The notes under the pieces were generated by a model. It was not told where the DNA came from. It searched no databases and saw nothing but the letters and a program-made list of their open reading frames with translations. The translations under genes were made by a program, and so were the position numbers. Positions 28,554-38,038 of a DNA stretch of 64,000 nt are shown piece after piece. This DNA is from Woronichinia naegeliana WA131 (GTDB taxonomy: Bacteria; Cyanobacteriota; Cyanobacteriia; Cyanobacteriales; Microcystaceae). The stretch lies in contig CP073041.1 in assembly GCA_025370055.1 (NCBI GenBank), positions 434,001-498,000 of the forward strand, given 5' to 3'. Each line of letters begins with the position of its first letter. The first letter of the stretch is position 1.

Positions 28554-29726
28554 TCACGATTTGGGTTTCTGTTTCTTCGCACCTGCCTTAACAGATTTAC
28601 TCTGTTCTGGTCTTACAGTCGCTCCGCAGACTGAAACCGCAAGCCCTGCGGCCAAAATATTTTTACTTGCGTTAATATCTCGATCATGGTTAGTTCCACA
28701 CTTGGGACACTGCCATTCACGGATATTAAGAGGCATCTTTTCGACAATATGCCCACAAGAATTACATCGTTTTGAACTAGGAAACCATCGGTCAATCTCG
28801 ACCAATTTTCTTCCATACCAACGACACTTGTAATCCAGTTGTCGAATCAGTTCACTCCACCCACTATCTGAAATAGCAAGAGCGAGTTTGTGGTTTTTAA
28901 CCATATTCTTAACAGCCAACGACTCAACGGCAATCACTTGATTTTCGCGTACCAAACGAGTCGTCAATTTATGCAAGAAATCTTTTCGAGCATCGGAGAT
29001 TTCAAGGTGAATTTTAGCTACCTTGATGCTCGCCTTTTCTCTGTTTTTAGAACCTTTTTGCTTACGAGCAAGATTCTTTTGTGCTTTCTTTAAGCGTTTC
29101 CGATGCTTTTTGAAATGCTTGGGATTAGTAATCTTTTTCCCGTTGCTATCTGCAATTAGACTTGTTATCCCCAAGTCTATCCCTATCGCATTCTCGTTGA
29201 CAGGGAGAGGCTTAATTGTTGGATCATCAAATCTGATAGAGATATGCCAACGTCCTGAAGGATGCAGGCTTACTGTAACGGTACTTGGCTCACATCCTTT
29301 TGGAATTTGCCTAGACCACCTAATTGGTAATGGTTCAGAACCTTTGGCGAGGTAAATCTCTTTGTCCCTGAACTTGAAGGCTGACTTTGTAAATTCAGCA
29401 CTGCCGCCATTCCTCTTTTTCTTGAAGGTTGGATATGCTGTTCTTCCTGCGAAGAAATTTGTAAAGGCAGTTTGGAGATGTCGAAGTCCTTGCTGCAAAG
29501 GAACACAACTAACTTCATTGAGGAAGTCAAGGTCTTCTTCCTTCTTCCATTGAGTAAGCAGACTAGAAGTTTCGGAATACCCGACTCTTTCCTGCCTCTC
29601 ATACCATGCCTGAGTTCTTTCGTGGAGAGCCTTATTATAGACCAGTCTTACGCAACCCAAAGTGCGTCGCAATAGCGACTCTTGCTCAGGGGTTGGGTAA
29701 AATCTAAGTCGAAAAGCCTTTTCCAT
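28554..29726 (-). CDS. tnpB: TnpB, RNA-guided RuvC nuclease of an IS605-type element
   Basis: This 390-residue protein is full length for TnpB, which uses an RNA from the element's right end to cut DNA at the donor site and favour transposon retention. It has the N-terminal helical/WED region (RFYPTPEQESLL), RuvC Asp184 in GIDLGITSL, Glu268 in IAVESL, a zinc finger C321-x2-C324...C340-x2-C343 and Asp350 in DRDINASKN. All catalytic residues are present, so it is potentially active. The guide RNA would overlap its 3' end and the right end near 28511-28700, but I cannot define its boundaries. Confidence 0.92.
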   Translation of the reverse strand: MEKAFRLRFYPTPEQESLLRRTLGCVRLVYNKALHERTQAWYERQERVGYSETSSLLTQWKKEEDLDFLNEVSCVPLQQGLRHLQTAFTNFFAGRTAYPTFKKKRNGGSAEFTKSAFKFRDKEIYLAKGSEPLPIRWSRQIPKGCEPSTVTVSLHPSGRWHISIRFDDPTIKPLPVNENAIGIDLGITSLIADSNGKKITNPKHFKKHRKRLKKAQKNLARKQKGSKNREKASIKVAKIHLEISDARKDFLHKLTTRLVRENQVIAVESLAVKNMVKNHKLALAISDSGWSELIRQLDYKCRWYGRKLVEIDRWFPSSKRCNSCGHIVEKMPLNIREWQCPKCGTNHDRDINASKNILAAGLAVSVCGATVRPEQSKSVKAGAKKQKPKS

Positions 29727-29814
29727 GTTTCACATTCTAGCGACTCTTCGTTGAAAGTGTCAACCCACCCCATATAAAGTCGTCCTCCGCTATCGCTAAA
29801 GGACGAGGTTTCTA

Positions 29815-29936
29815 CAGCAATTCCAAATTCAAAACTTGATAGCTCTGAAAACCTTACACCAAGAGGACTTTACAATTCTTGACAATTTGGTGAATCGCTG
29901 AAACGACGCAAAATCGTTCTGAATTTATTTTTGCTG
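29815..29936. mobile_element. 122-bp MITE of the ISNCY-like family
   Basis: It begins CAGCAATTCCAAATTCAAAA and ends TCTGAATTTATTTTTGCTG, matching the ends of the 6984-8509 element. It is flanked by the 9-bp direct repeat AGGTTTCTA at 29806-29814 and 29937-29945, the same duplication length as the full element. It contains no ORF and was presumably moved by that transposase. Confidence 0.88.
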
Positions 29937-30074
29937 AGGTTTCTACCCATTTTTCTGATGAAAAACTCTAGGGGTGTAGCCCTGCAAGTCAATTATTACC
30001 TACGCTACGATATAGGTGTATTTTGGAGTCGGAGAAAATCCTCGTTTTCCCCGAAATAGCACAGGTCTATATTA

Positions 30075-32723
30075 ATGAACAGCAACACCTTTAGTCTGAT
30101 CCATGACTCCTTTGGAACTCTTGTCCTGGTTGGAGAGGGATTGAAAGCTTTCAATAACGCCTTAGGAAGTCAAGGAGTTTATACAGCAGAATGGCAAATT
30201 AGTAATTTTAGTGATTCTTCCCAGCTTGAGGGAGAAAACGAAAGTACTGTTGGTGGAACTGGATCTTCTGCCCCTAGCAACTCTTCTTTCTCCAATCGTT
30301 TGGTGGTTATCTCCACTTCCTTGCCGGTAAATTCTCTCTATCCATCAAGTCTTGGGCAGTTTGTTAGTGAAACGAATACAGGAATAGACTCAGGAAATCA
30401 GTCCCAGGGATTGGCCTCTCTATCCAGCGTTACTAAATTAGCGATCGCCGGAACAAATATTGGTAATCAAATCGTTCAGCAAGTTCAAAATTCCCATCCT
30501 GGTTTAGCCCAGATTGTCCAGGGAACCCAGGGAAACTATGCCACCTGGTTAAGCTTTGATCCCCATAACGCCCCAGATTTTAACCATCAAGTGGTTTTAG
30601 TTAATGCGGCCCAAGGGGTTGGCTATTCTGCTGCCTTCAAAGAGTTATCGAAAGAAAGTGACAGTTTAGGATTTGAACATATTCGCTATCAACAACAGAT
30701 CAATGGTATCGATGTTGAAAATGCTGTTTATATTGTCCATCTCCGCAACAATAAACTGATTAGTCAAAATGGCAACTGGGTAGAACAAACTCCCGCTAAT
30801 TTAGCGACCCAGGCAACCTTGAATGAGAAGAATGCCCTAAATTTAGCTTTGTCTTTTGTCGGAGCCAAATCCTATAAATGGCAATCGGCCGAGGAAGAGG
30901 CTTTTATTAAAGCAGAATCGGGAGATGCGAAGGCGACCTTTAAACCCCAAGGAGAATTAGTCTATTACTCTGGTGCTGAGAGCTTGAACGGTAGTGGCTT
31001 ACGGTTAGCCTATAAATTTGACATTTATGCCCAGGAACCTGCTAGTCGTCAGTATGTGTATGTTGATGCCCTAGATGGCAAAATTCTCGGTAAAAACGAA
31101 ATCTTTAACACGGCCAATAGCTTAGGGCAAGCGGTCTCGAATGGTCAGCTATTGGGGATTAACCGAGGCTCCGGCTCTTTAAATGCGATCGGTACAGCCG
31201 CAACGGCCTATAGTGGCACTCAAACCATTACCACAGACAAAGTTTCTAATACCAGTTACCGTCTGCGGGAAACCAGTTCTATCGTTGAGGGCAGTAAGAC
31301 TTTTACGAAGAAGATTGAAACCTATAATCTTAATCAAACAACCCGTTATGCTCAGGCAAAAGATTTCACTGATTCTGACAATATTTGGAATGCTTCTAGT
31401 TCCACTAATCCCAAAGACCAATACGCGCTAGATGCTCACTTTGGGGCGGAAAAAACCTATGACTTTTATAAAAATAATTTCAATCGCGATAGCATTGATA
31501 ATGCCGGTTTTGCCCTAAAAAGCTACGTTCATTACAGCAAAAATTATTTCAATGCTTTCTGGGATGGCACCCGGATGACCTACGGTGATGGCAATGCCAG
31601 TAATGGCAACAAACCGTTAACCTCTCTTGATGTGTGCGGTCACGAAATTACGCATGGTCTGACGGAAAAAACGGCTAATCTCACTTATAGTTATGAATCC
31701 GGTGCGCTGAATGAGGGGTTTAGCGATATCTTTGGGACTGCGATTGAAGCCTATGCTCGTCCGACGAATTGGAATTGGACTTTAGGCGAAGATTTTAATT
31801 ATGTGATACGGGATATGGCTAACCCGAAAACCTATGCTAATCCTGACACCTATAAAGGAACCTACTGGTATTCAGGTTCAGGAGACAGTGGTGGAGTCCA
31901 TACCAATAGTGGCGTTCTCAATTATTGGTTTGCCTTGTTAACGGAAGGCAGTGGTTCTGGTGTGATGCACCCCACCCTGGATATTGACGGTACGGTGGAT
32001 ACTAATGACAAGGGTTATAAGTTTAGTGTGCAGGGGCTAGGACTGGATAAAGCCCAGGCGATCGCTTACCGAACCCTAACGACTTACCTAGTTCCCACCT
32101 CCCAATATGCGGATGCCCGCTTCTATTCTTTGCAAGCGGCGAAAGACTTACAAACCTATAAATATGTGGCTTCAACCCCGACTATCACTGCCAATGATTT
32201 AGTGCAACTTAAATATGCTTGGAATGCTGTAGGTGTTGGGGGTGGAACCTCTGCTGGTTATAAAGAAAGTTTTACGGGCACATCGGCCAGTGAGACAGTT
32301 CAGGGCGGACAACTTGGCGATATTCTGAGGGGTGTGGATGTTGCAGCCAGCGATCGCGGTACCAACAAAATTGACACCCTTATTGGTAATGGCTCTAGTT
32401 TAACGGGTCTGAGCGATGCGGATACTTTCTGTCTAGGAGATAACCTAGGAACCTATTACACTGGCGGCAATAATGCCGATTATGCCCGGTTGATGGACTT
32501 TAGTGCGACAACGGATTTACTCAAGCTCAATGCTGCATCCACCTATTTTATGCAAAATGCCCTTACTCCCTCCAAGGTAGAACTGTATTTAGGCAGTAAC
32601 GCCACCGGCGATCTGGTCGGTATCTTTGAAAATAACAGCTTGTCTAACTTCTTCGCCGGCTCAAATACAGGTATCTCGTTTAGTTCGTCAGCAAACACCC
32701 CTAGTTGGGCGACTTTTGCTTAA
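30075..32723 (+). CDS. Secreted M4-family (thermolysin-like) metalloprotease with RTX-type C-terminus
   Basis: This 882-residue protein lacks a Sec or Tat signal. The N-terminal about 170 residues are cyanobacterial and Ser/Gly-rich. FTP/PepSY-like propeptide parts follow (about 190-350: LSFDPHNAP, GFEHIRYQQQINGIDVENA, YVYVDALDGKILG). The catalytic domain has zinc motif HEITH (523-527) and the third ligand Glu547 in NEGFSDIFG. The last about 130 residues (TASETVQGGQLGDILRG-type repeats and LMDFSATTDLLKL) resemble the Ca-binding C-termini of cyanobacterial type I secretion substrates. Probable role: extracellular proteolysis. The start ATG follows a 115-bp noncoding stretch. Confidence 0.85.
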   Translation: MNSNTFSLIHDSFGTLVLVGEGLKAFNNALGSQGVYTAEWQISNFSDSSQLEGENESTVGGTGSSAPSNSSFSNRLVVISTSLPVNSLYPSSLGQFVSETNTGIDSGNQSQGLASLSSVTKLAIAGTNIGNQIVQQVQNSHPGLAQIVQGTQGNYATWLSFDPHNAPDFNHQVVLVNAAQGVGYSAAFKELSKESDSLGFEHIRYQQQINGIDVENAVYIVHLRNNKLISQNGNWVEQTPANLATQATLNEKNALNLALSFVGAKSYKWQSAEEEAFIKAESGDAKATFKPQGELVYYSGAESLNGSGLRLAYKFDIYAQEPASRQYVYVDALDGKILGKNEIFNTANSLGQAVSNGQLLGINRGSGSLNAIGTAATAYSGTQTITTDKVSNTSYRLRETSSIVEGSKTFTKKIETYNLNQTTRYAQAKDFTDSDNIWNASSSTNPKDQYALDAHFGAEKTYDFYKNNFNRDSIDNAGFALKSYVHYSKNYFNAFWDGTRMTYGDGNASNGNKPLTSLDVCGHEITHGLTEKTANLTYSYESGALNEGFSDIFGTAIEAYARPTNWNWTLGEDFNYVIRDMANPKTYANPDTYKGTYWYSGSGDSGGVHTNSGVLNYWFALLTEGSGSGVMHPTLDIDGTVDTNDKGYKFSVQGLGLDKAQAIAYRTLTTYLVPTSQYADARFYSLQAAKDLQTYKYVASTPTITANDLVQLKYAWNAVGVGGGTSAGYKESFTGTSASETVQGGQLGDILRGVDVAASDRGTNKIDTLIGNGSSLTGLSDADTFCLGDNLGTYYTGGNNADYARLMDFSATTDLLKLNAASTYFMQNALTPSKVELYLGSNATGDLVGIFENNSLSNFFAGSNTGISFSSSANTPSWATFA

Positions 32724-32749
32724 TTGATTGGATTGAATTCAGCAACCTA

Positions 32750-33975
32750 GTAGTCAGTCATCCTTGATTTGATGGGTAAAAAGTGTGAGAATGGGGAAGA
32801 CCTAAACATTCAAGAGAAATCATGGCTAAAAAAAAATACATAGTTGCTCTGGAGCAAGAAGAAAGAAAAGAATTGGAAAGTATAACAACCAAAGGAAAAT
32901 CTCCTGCGTATAGAGTCAACCATGCTCGTATTCTGCTAAAAGCAGACATAAATCAGGAAAAAGGAGGATTAAGAGATAAAGAACTCAGTGAAGCGCTGGA
33001 TATCAGTGTTAGCACTATAGAAAGAGTACGACAAAAGTTTGTAGAAGAAAGCTTAGAATCAGCTCTATCGCGTCGAACGCCCTTAAAGGCAAGACCACGA
33101 TTGTTAGAGGGAGAAAAAGAAGCCTGTTTGATTGCAATTGCCTGCACAGAAGCACCAGAAGGGAGAGGGGCATGGACATTGCGGTTGTTAGCAGACAAGA
33201 TGGTGGAGTTGGGTCATGTAGAAGGCATTTTCCATGAAGCAGTGCGTCAAACTCTAAAAAAAACGAACTAAAGCCTTGGTTAAAGGAATGTTGGGTGATT
33301 CCCCCCGAAGCCAATGCAGAATTCGTCTGTTGCATGGAAAATGTGCTGGATATTTACAAACGTCCTTATGACCCCAAGCATCCCGTAGTTTGCTTTGACG
33401 AAACCAACAAACAATTGGTCAAGGAGAACAAAACGCCCTTAGTTGCCGAATTAGGACAGGTAGAAAGGTATGACTACGAATATGAACGGAATGGGGTGAG
33501 CAATTTGTTTATGTTTTCTGAACCCCTAGCTGGATGGCGACACGTAGAAGTAACCGAACGTCGTACTAAAAAAGATTATGCTCATCAACTGAAATCTCTG
33601 GTCGATATTTATCATCCAGAAGCCGAAAAGATAACACTTATTCACGACAACCTGAATACCCATGTTCCCTATGCCTTATATGAGACCTTTGAACCCCAAG
33701 AAGCCAAGCGTATCCTTGACAAACTGGATATTCATTACACCCCTAAGCATGGTAGTTGGTTCAACATGGCTGAGATTGAGTTAAGCGTTTTATCTCGTCA
33801 ATGTTTAGCCCGTCGTATTCCTGACAAGGAAACTCTCAACTCTCAACAATGAAATTGCTGCTTGGGAAAAACACCGAAATGAACAATTGCGTACCATTGA
33901 TTGGCAATTTACCACTGATGATGCTCGCATCAAACTCAAGCGGCTTTATCCATCAGTTCTACCTTGACTGACTAC
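32750..33975 (+). mobile_element. IS630-family insertion sequence, 1226 bp, TA target
   Basis: The ends GTAGTCAGTCA and TGACTGACTAC are inverted repeats at 32750 and 33975, each flanked by TA, the canonical IS630 target duplication. A truncated relative in opposite orientation lies at 1434-1964. Confidence 0.9.
32822..33966 (+). pseudogene. IS630-family transposase, two ORFs plus a 7-bp duplication near the 3' end
   Basis: ORF A (32822-33271) has the helix-turn-helix (KELSEALDISVSTIERVRQKF). At the A8 run (33254-33261) a -1 shift joins ORF B: KPWLKECWVIPPEANAEFV, CFDETNKQL (Asp), HDNLNTH (Asp) and SWFNMAEIE (Glu). A -1 shift at an A-run is a known expression mode in IS630 elements. A second break occurs near 33835: TCTCAAC is duplicated in tandem relative to the fragment at 1.5 kb, so the last about 37 residues (EIAAWEKHR through LKRLYPSVLP) are out of frame. 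This copy is probably inactive or impaired. Confidence 0.85.
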
Positions 33976-34148
33976 TACTTCTGCTGTTTTAAAATGACTT
34001 GGATTAAACCCGTTAGTGATTGACTGAGGATAGCCAGTAAAATTGCGATCGCCAGAATAATGCTGGTGGGTGATTCTCCATTTTTGATAAGGGTTTGGGG
34101 ATCAACGAGGTTAGAGATTTGGGCAGGTTGGGCTTGAGTCGTTTTCAT
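33975..34148 (-). CDS. Small single-span membrane protein, 3' end fixed by the IS630 insertion
   Basis: ATG 34146-34148 opens a 57-residue frame with a hydrophobic stretch (SIILAIAILLAILSQSLTGLIQV, about residues 29-51) and a short basic tail KQQK. Its stop codon TAG is made of the TA target duplication plus the first base of the IS630 end, so the original gene may have been longer. No family is recognised. The downstream side towards 34304 is about 155 bp of noncoding DNA with one HIP1 site. Confidence 0.4.
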   Translation of the reverse strand: MKTTQAQPAQISNLVDPQTLIKNGESPTSIILAIAILLAILSQSLTGLIQVILKQQK

Positions 34149-34303
34149 GGGTGTTAACCTTGAACTAGGAACACTTTCATCAAACCATTAGCCTATTTGT
34201 GTCCGAATCTGAGCAAGCCTGAGTTCGTGACCGAGTTCACAACCGAGTTGATTTTCTGGAATTAGCAGGACGCGATCGCAATTTTACGAGATACAATGGC
34301 ACA

Positions 34304-34660
34304 ATGGAATCTCGCATTCAAGTTAAACTATTGGAAACCGATGAGGGAAAAATACCTTTTTTAGAGTGGTATGCTTCTCTGCGGGACAAAGTAACTAAGT
34401 TGCGAATCAGGGGACGTTTAGACCGATTGGAACTTGGCAACTTTGGTGATACTCAGTCTGTTGGGGACGGGGTGTATGAACTGCGATTACATTTTGGCTC
34501 AGGTTATCGAGTTTACTTTACCCGTGTAGAAGATTATCTGGTTATTCTGATTGGTGGTGGTGACAAAAACAGCCAACAACGGGATATTACAAAGGCTCAA
34601 GAAATTTGGAAGAGGTACAAAAATGAAACTGATAGATATGCACGAGATTTTAGACAGTGA
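34304..34660 (+). CDS. RelE/HigB-like toxin (Gp49/DUF891 type)
   Basis: This 118-residue protein has the RelE-superfamily HigB layout: PFLEWYASL near the N-terminus, LRIRGRLDRLELGNFGDTQSVGDGVYELRLHFGSGYRVYF and a C-terminal LVILIGGGDKNSQQRDITKAQEI. It would be a ribosome-dependent mRNA interferase. It is followed by a small gene overlapping its 3' end by 38 bp, in the toxin-first order usual for higBA. Confidence 0.85.
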   Translation: MESRIQVKLLETDEGKIPFLEWYASLRDKVTKLRIRGRLDRLELGNFGDTQSVGDGVYELRLHFGSGYRVYFTRVEDYLVILIGGGDKNSQQRDITKAQEIWKRYKNETDRYARDFRQ

Positions 34661-34916
34661 GTTACAAGATCCAGAGTATGCGGCTCTTTATCTTAATTTT
34701 GCCATTCAGGACGGCTCACCAGAAGAGTTTTTGCTGGCTCTGAAGAATGTTATTCGAGCTAATCAGCAAATGAATCAGGTGACAGAGAAAAGTAAGTTAA
34801 ATGAAGAAAATCTTGCTCAGATTTTATCCGATTCTGATGATCCTCATTTTTTGGCAGTTTATAAAGCTATTTCATCTTTGGGTTTTCAACTCTCTTTTGA
34901 GGCATCGGTATCCTGA
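34623..34916 (+). CDS. HigA-like/unclassified antitoxin partner
   Basis: This 97-residue protein is chosen from the ATG at 34623 (MKLIDMHEIL). Residues LYLNFAIQDGSPEEFLLALKNVIRANQQM and NLAQILSDSDDPHFLAVYKAISSLGFQLSFEA match the probable addiction-module antitoxin family paired with Gp49-like toxins, with a helix-turn-helix-like region between. It overlaps the toxin gene by 38 bp, implying translational coupling. Confidence 0.8.
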   Translation: MKLIDMHEILDSELQDPEYAALYLNFAIQDGSPEEFLLALKNVIRANQQMNQVTEKSKLNEENLAQILSDSDDPHFLAVYKAISSLGFQLSFEASVS

Positions 34917-34942
34917 AAAATTGAATCAGTTAGGAGTTTAAA

Positions 34943-37900
34943 ATGCCTCGTTCTGTTAGTATTCATCCAGATCGCAAGCAAACTGTAGAAGATGCTTTAA
35001 AGCGTAATGGCTTTTTAACACAAGGAGATTTTGCGGTTAATATAGAAATTGCATTATCAACGGTTAGCAAATTTTTTAACGGAAAAAGTGTTTATATTTC
35101 AAAATTTGAATTGATTTGTGAGGCGTTGGGTTTAGATAAACAAGAAATTCAAAGACCTTTAGAATCTAGTCAGGATAAAGCCGTAAAAGAGACTTTGGAA
35201 ATTATTCCGACTTTATATAATCCTGAAAAATGGGTAGGCCGATCGCAACTTATTGAGATGTTATTAAATCAATTTCAGCAAAACACTCGTATTGTTTGGT
35301 TAACGGGACTTTCGGGTATCGGTAAAACGACATTAGGAGAATGTATAGCAGTTAAGGATTGGGAAAGTGATCCGTCTTTTCAGTGGTTACATATAGAAAT
35401 TTCGGCCAGTCAATTGCCTGATTTTGCTACAGGAGCGAGAGAAATTCTCAGTCAGTTAGGCGAAAAAGAGTTAGACCCGCAGGAAATGAATGATCCGAAA
35501 CGGTTAAGCGATCGCTTATTGAAAAAATTACAATCTTCGTTTTATTGGTTCCAAATTGATGCAATTGAAAAGTTAATTGAAGCGAATGAATTTATTGATA
35601 GTTATTGGTTAACTTTTTTAGAAAGTTGTTTAAATACAAATCATTTTTCTAGTCGTTTATTATTGACCTCGCAAGTTTTACCCAATAGTCTAATTAATTG
35701 GTGCGATCGCTTTTCTAATATTTGGCATCAAGAAACGTTAAAAGGGTTAGCAAATGACGAATCTGAACAATATTTTGCTAAAAATGGCATTGTAATTAGT
35801 GAGTTTAATCAAGATATTCTCAATCGCATCGGTCAAACCTACGAAGGTCATCCTCTGGTTTTGCAAGTAATTACAGGGGAAATTTTACAGGTTTATCAGG
35901 GAGATGTAACGGCTTATTGGCAAGTTAATCAAACAGAGTTTGAGCAGGTTTCACGGGAGTTAAAGTCATCTCGTTTAACGGAAACTGACTATAATGAGCA
36001 ATTAGCCCGTCGAGTTAGGGAAAGAGTCAAAAAATCTTTAGAACAATTACCTGAAAAAGCGATCACGTTATTATGTCGCAGTGCGGTTTATCGTCGTCCA
36101 GTTCTTAAAAAGTTTTGGTTAGGGTTAATCACGGAATATTCTCCTAAAGAGCAATTAGAAGCTTATCGAGTTTTAGGCGATCGGGCTTTAATTGAAACAG
36201 AACGCAATCTAATTCGGTTGCATAATTTGGTGCGGGATATTGCCTATGATTGGTTACGCGAAGATGAGTCTATTTGGAAAGCAGCAGAGGTTAAAGCGGC
36301 GGAGTTATGGCTTAATAAATATCCAATGACTGGGAACGGAGATAACTTTGAAAAGGTACAAGCTTATGTTGATGCTGCTTATCATTATTACGCGGTCAAA
36401 GACTATCAAAAAATCCGCTCAATGGTTATTGGAGATGGTTGGGGAATACTAATTCAACTGTGGGGCTATTCAAAAGAGATAATCTTAATTTACTCGTTTC
36501 TGATTAATAAAGTTAGCGAAGAAACAGATTTAATTTGTTTTAAGGCTTTAGGTAATGCAACTCATGAATTAGGAGATTATGAAATCGCAAAAAACTGGTA
36601 TCATAAAAGCTTAGACATTGCTTTAAAAATAAACGACAAATTTGAACAAGGAGAAATTCTAAATAATATAGCAAATTGTTGGAAAAATACACGAAACTAT
36701 GATCAAGCTATTAAAATTTATTTTCATAGTTTGGAGATTGCACGTAAACAAAAAAAGCAGTCATTAATTGCCAGAGTTTTAGGTAATATTGGTAACATTT
36801 ACAATGAAAATGGTAATCATATTTTAGCTATAAAATTTTACAGACAATCACTAGTTATTCTTGAAAAATTAATAAGCAAAGAACCAATAGCTATACATCA
36901 ATATAGTATAGAAATGGGAAATTTGGGTAATGCTTATTACTGGAGTGGTGATTACAAAAATGCAATGGAATATCAATTAATCCATTTAGATATGTCTCGT
37001 AAACTTGGAGATAAACAAGGTGAAAATCGTTCATTAGGAAGACTAGGACGAATTCATCACTCAATGGGCAATAATTCAAAAGCGATCAAGCATCTTCATG
37101 AATCGTTATCTATCTCTCAAGATATTGGTGATCGTAAATCCGAAAAAGAAGCATGGGGAGAGTTGACAAATATTTTTATTTCAGAAGAGAATTATTTACA
37201 GGCTTTACGGTGTTCACAGTCCAGATTAAATATTATTAGCGAAATGGGAGATTTGCTAAATGAAGCGGAAAATTTACTACAAATAGGAAGTATTTACGAA
37301 ATAATGAAAAACTACGAGAGGGCCGAAGAGAATTATCTTTTAGCTCAAAATATTTTTCATATTAAAGAAATTTATGAAGGGCAAATTCTGTCTTTATTTA
37401 ATTTAGGCAGAACTCAATTTAATAAGGGTAAATACGAAAATGCGATTAATTATTATCAGAAGTGTTTGGCAATATCAAAAAATATTAAATGGCATCTTTA
37501 TGAATTGACCACACTAGGTTTATTGGGATTATCTAATCAGCATTTAGGTAATATTAATAAAGCAGAAGAATTTTTTTTAGAATATCTATATTTTGCTCAA
37601 AAAACTAATGATTATATCGGTCAATCTGGCGGCCATTCTAATTTGGCAAGATTATACACATCTGTATCTAATTATCAAAAAGCTATTTTTCATTTGTCGT
37701 GTCAACTCAATATAGCCAAAAATCAAAAAGATAAATCGGGTGAAATGTCAGCTATTTCTGGTTTGGCATTGGTAAACAAAAAAGCTGGTAATTTTTTAGA
37801 GGCTTTAAATTTTTTATTCTTATTATTGCAATATAATAATGAAAATAGTGAAAAAAAAGCCATTATTTTATTAGAAATTTCCGAAATTTATTATTCTACA

Positions 37901-38038
37901 AAAAAACCTAAATTTGCACGACAAAATTGCGAACAAGCTCTACAAATTGCGACAGAATTAGGTATTCCCTTAGCTCAAGAATGCCAAGAATTATTATCAA
38001 AAATTGAGGAGGAAGCCATGAATGACCAAGAAAATTAG
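34943..38038 (+). CDS. STAND NTPase (NB-ARC/NACHT-like) with N-terminal HTH and C-terminal TPRs
   Basis: This 1031-residue protein has three parts. Residues 15-70 form an HTH-like region (FAVNIEIALSTVSKFFNG, FELICEALGL). Residues about 95-480 hold the NTPase with P-loop GLSGIGKTT (122-130), a Walker B-like FQIDAIEKLIE, SSRLLLTSQVLPN sensor and a winged-helix-like stretch (LHNLVRDIAYDWLRED). Residues about 530-1020 are a long row of tetratricopeptide repeats (LGNATHELGDYEIAKNWYHKSL and many similar). STAND proteins act as ligand-gated switches, many of them antiphage. No enzymatic effector domain is fused. Its last 17 bp overlap hicA, and it follows higBA by 26 bp, so it is embedded in a toxin-antitoxin operon. 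Confidence 0.85.
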   Translation: MPRSVSIHPDRKQTVEDALKRNGFLTQGDFAVNIEIALSTVSKFFNGKSVYISKFELICEALGLDKQEIQRPLESSQDKAVKETLEIIPTLYNPEKWVGRSQLIEMLLNQFQQNTRIVWLTGLSGIGKTTLGECIAVKDWESDPSFQWLHIEISASQLPDFATGAREILSQLGEKELDPQEMNDPKRLSDRLLKKLQSSFYWFQIDAIEKLIEANEFIDSYWLTFLESCLNTNHFSSRLLLTSQVLPNSLINWCDRFSNIWHQETLKGLANDESEQYFAKNGIVISEFNQDILNRIGQTYEGHPLVLQVITGEILQVYQGDVTAYWQVNQTEFEQVSRELKSSRLTETDYNEQLARRVRERVKKSLEQLPEKAITLLCRSAVYRRPVLKKFWLGLITEYSPKEQLEAYRVLGDRALIETERNLIRLHNLVRDIAYDWLREDESIWKAAEVKAAELWLNKYPMTGNGDNFEKVQAYVDAAYHYYAVKDYQKIRSMVIGDGWGILIQLWGYSKEIILIYSFLINKVSEETDLICFKALGNATHELGDYEIAKNWYHKSLDIALKINDKFEQGEILNNIANCWKNTRNYDQAIKIYFHSLEIARKQKKQSLIARVLGNIGNIYNENGNHILAIKFYRQSLVILEKLISKEPIAIHQYSIEMGNLGNAYYWSGDYKNAMEYQLIHLDMSRKLGDKQGENRSLGRLGRIHHSMGNNSKAIKHLHESLSISQDIGDRKSEKEAWGELTNIFISEENYLQALRCSQSRLNIISEMGDLLNEAENLLQIGSIYEIMKNYERAEENYLLAQNIFHIKEIYEGQILSLFNLGRTQFNKGKYENAINYYQKCLAISKNIKWHLYELTTLGLLGLSNQHLGNINKAEEFFLEYLYFAQKTNDYIGQSGGHSNLARLYTSVSNYQKAIFHLSCQLNIAKNQKDKSGEMSAISGLALVNKKAGNFLEALNFLFLLLQYNNENSEKKAIILLEISEIYYSTKKPKFARQNCEQALQIATELGIPLAQECQELLSKIEEEAMNDQEN

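Larger units (their letters stand above)
28511..29957 (-). mobile_element. IS605-type (IS1341-like) element carrying only tnpB
   Basis: The right end shows a hairpin CCTCG-GCG/CGC-A-CGAGG at 28522-28542 just downstream of tnpB, followed by GGATGTCAAA on the minus strand at 28511-28520. The left end hairpin is TCGTCCT/AGGACGA at 29780-29806. The left end is itself split by a 122-bp MITE at 29815-29936, so the last bases of the end (GGTTTCTACCCATTTTTCTG) lie at 29938-29957. No tnpA is present, so it cannot transpose without a transposase in trans. Confidence 0.75.

Noticed and set aside
28511-28700. Defined guide (omega/reRNA) RNA gene at the tnpB 3' end
   Set aside because: Expected from the family, but its ends and structure cannot be fixed by eye, so it is described in the tnpB entry only.
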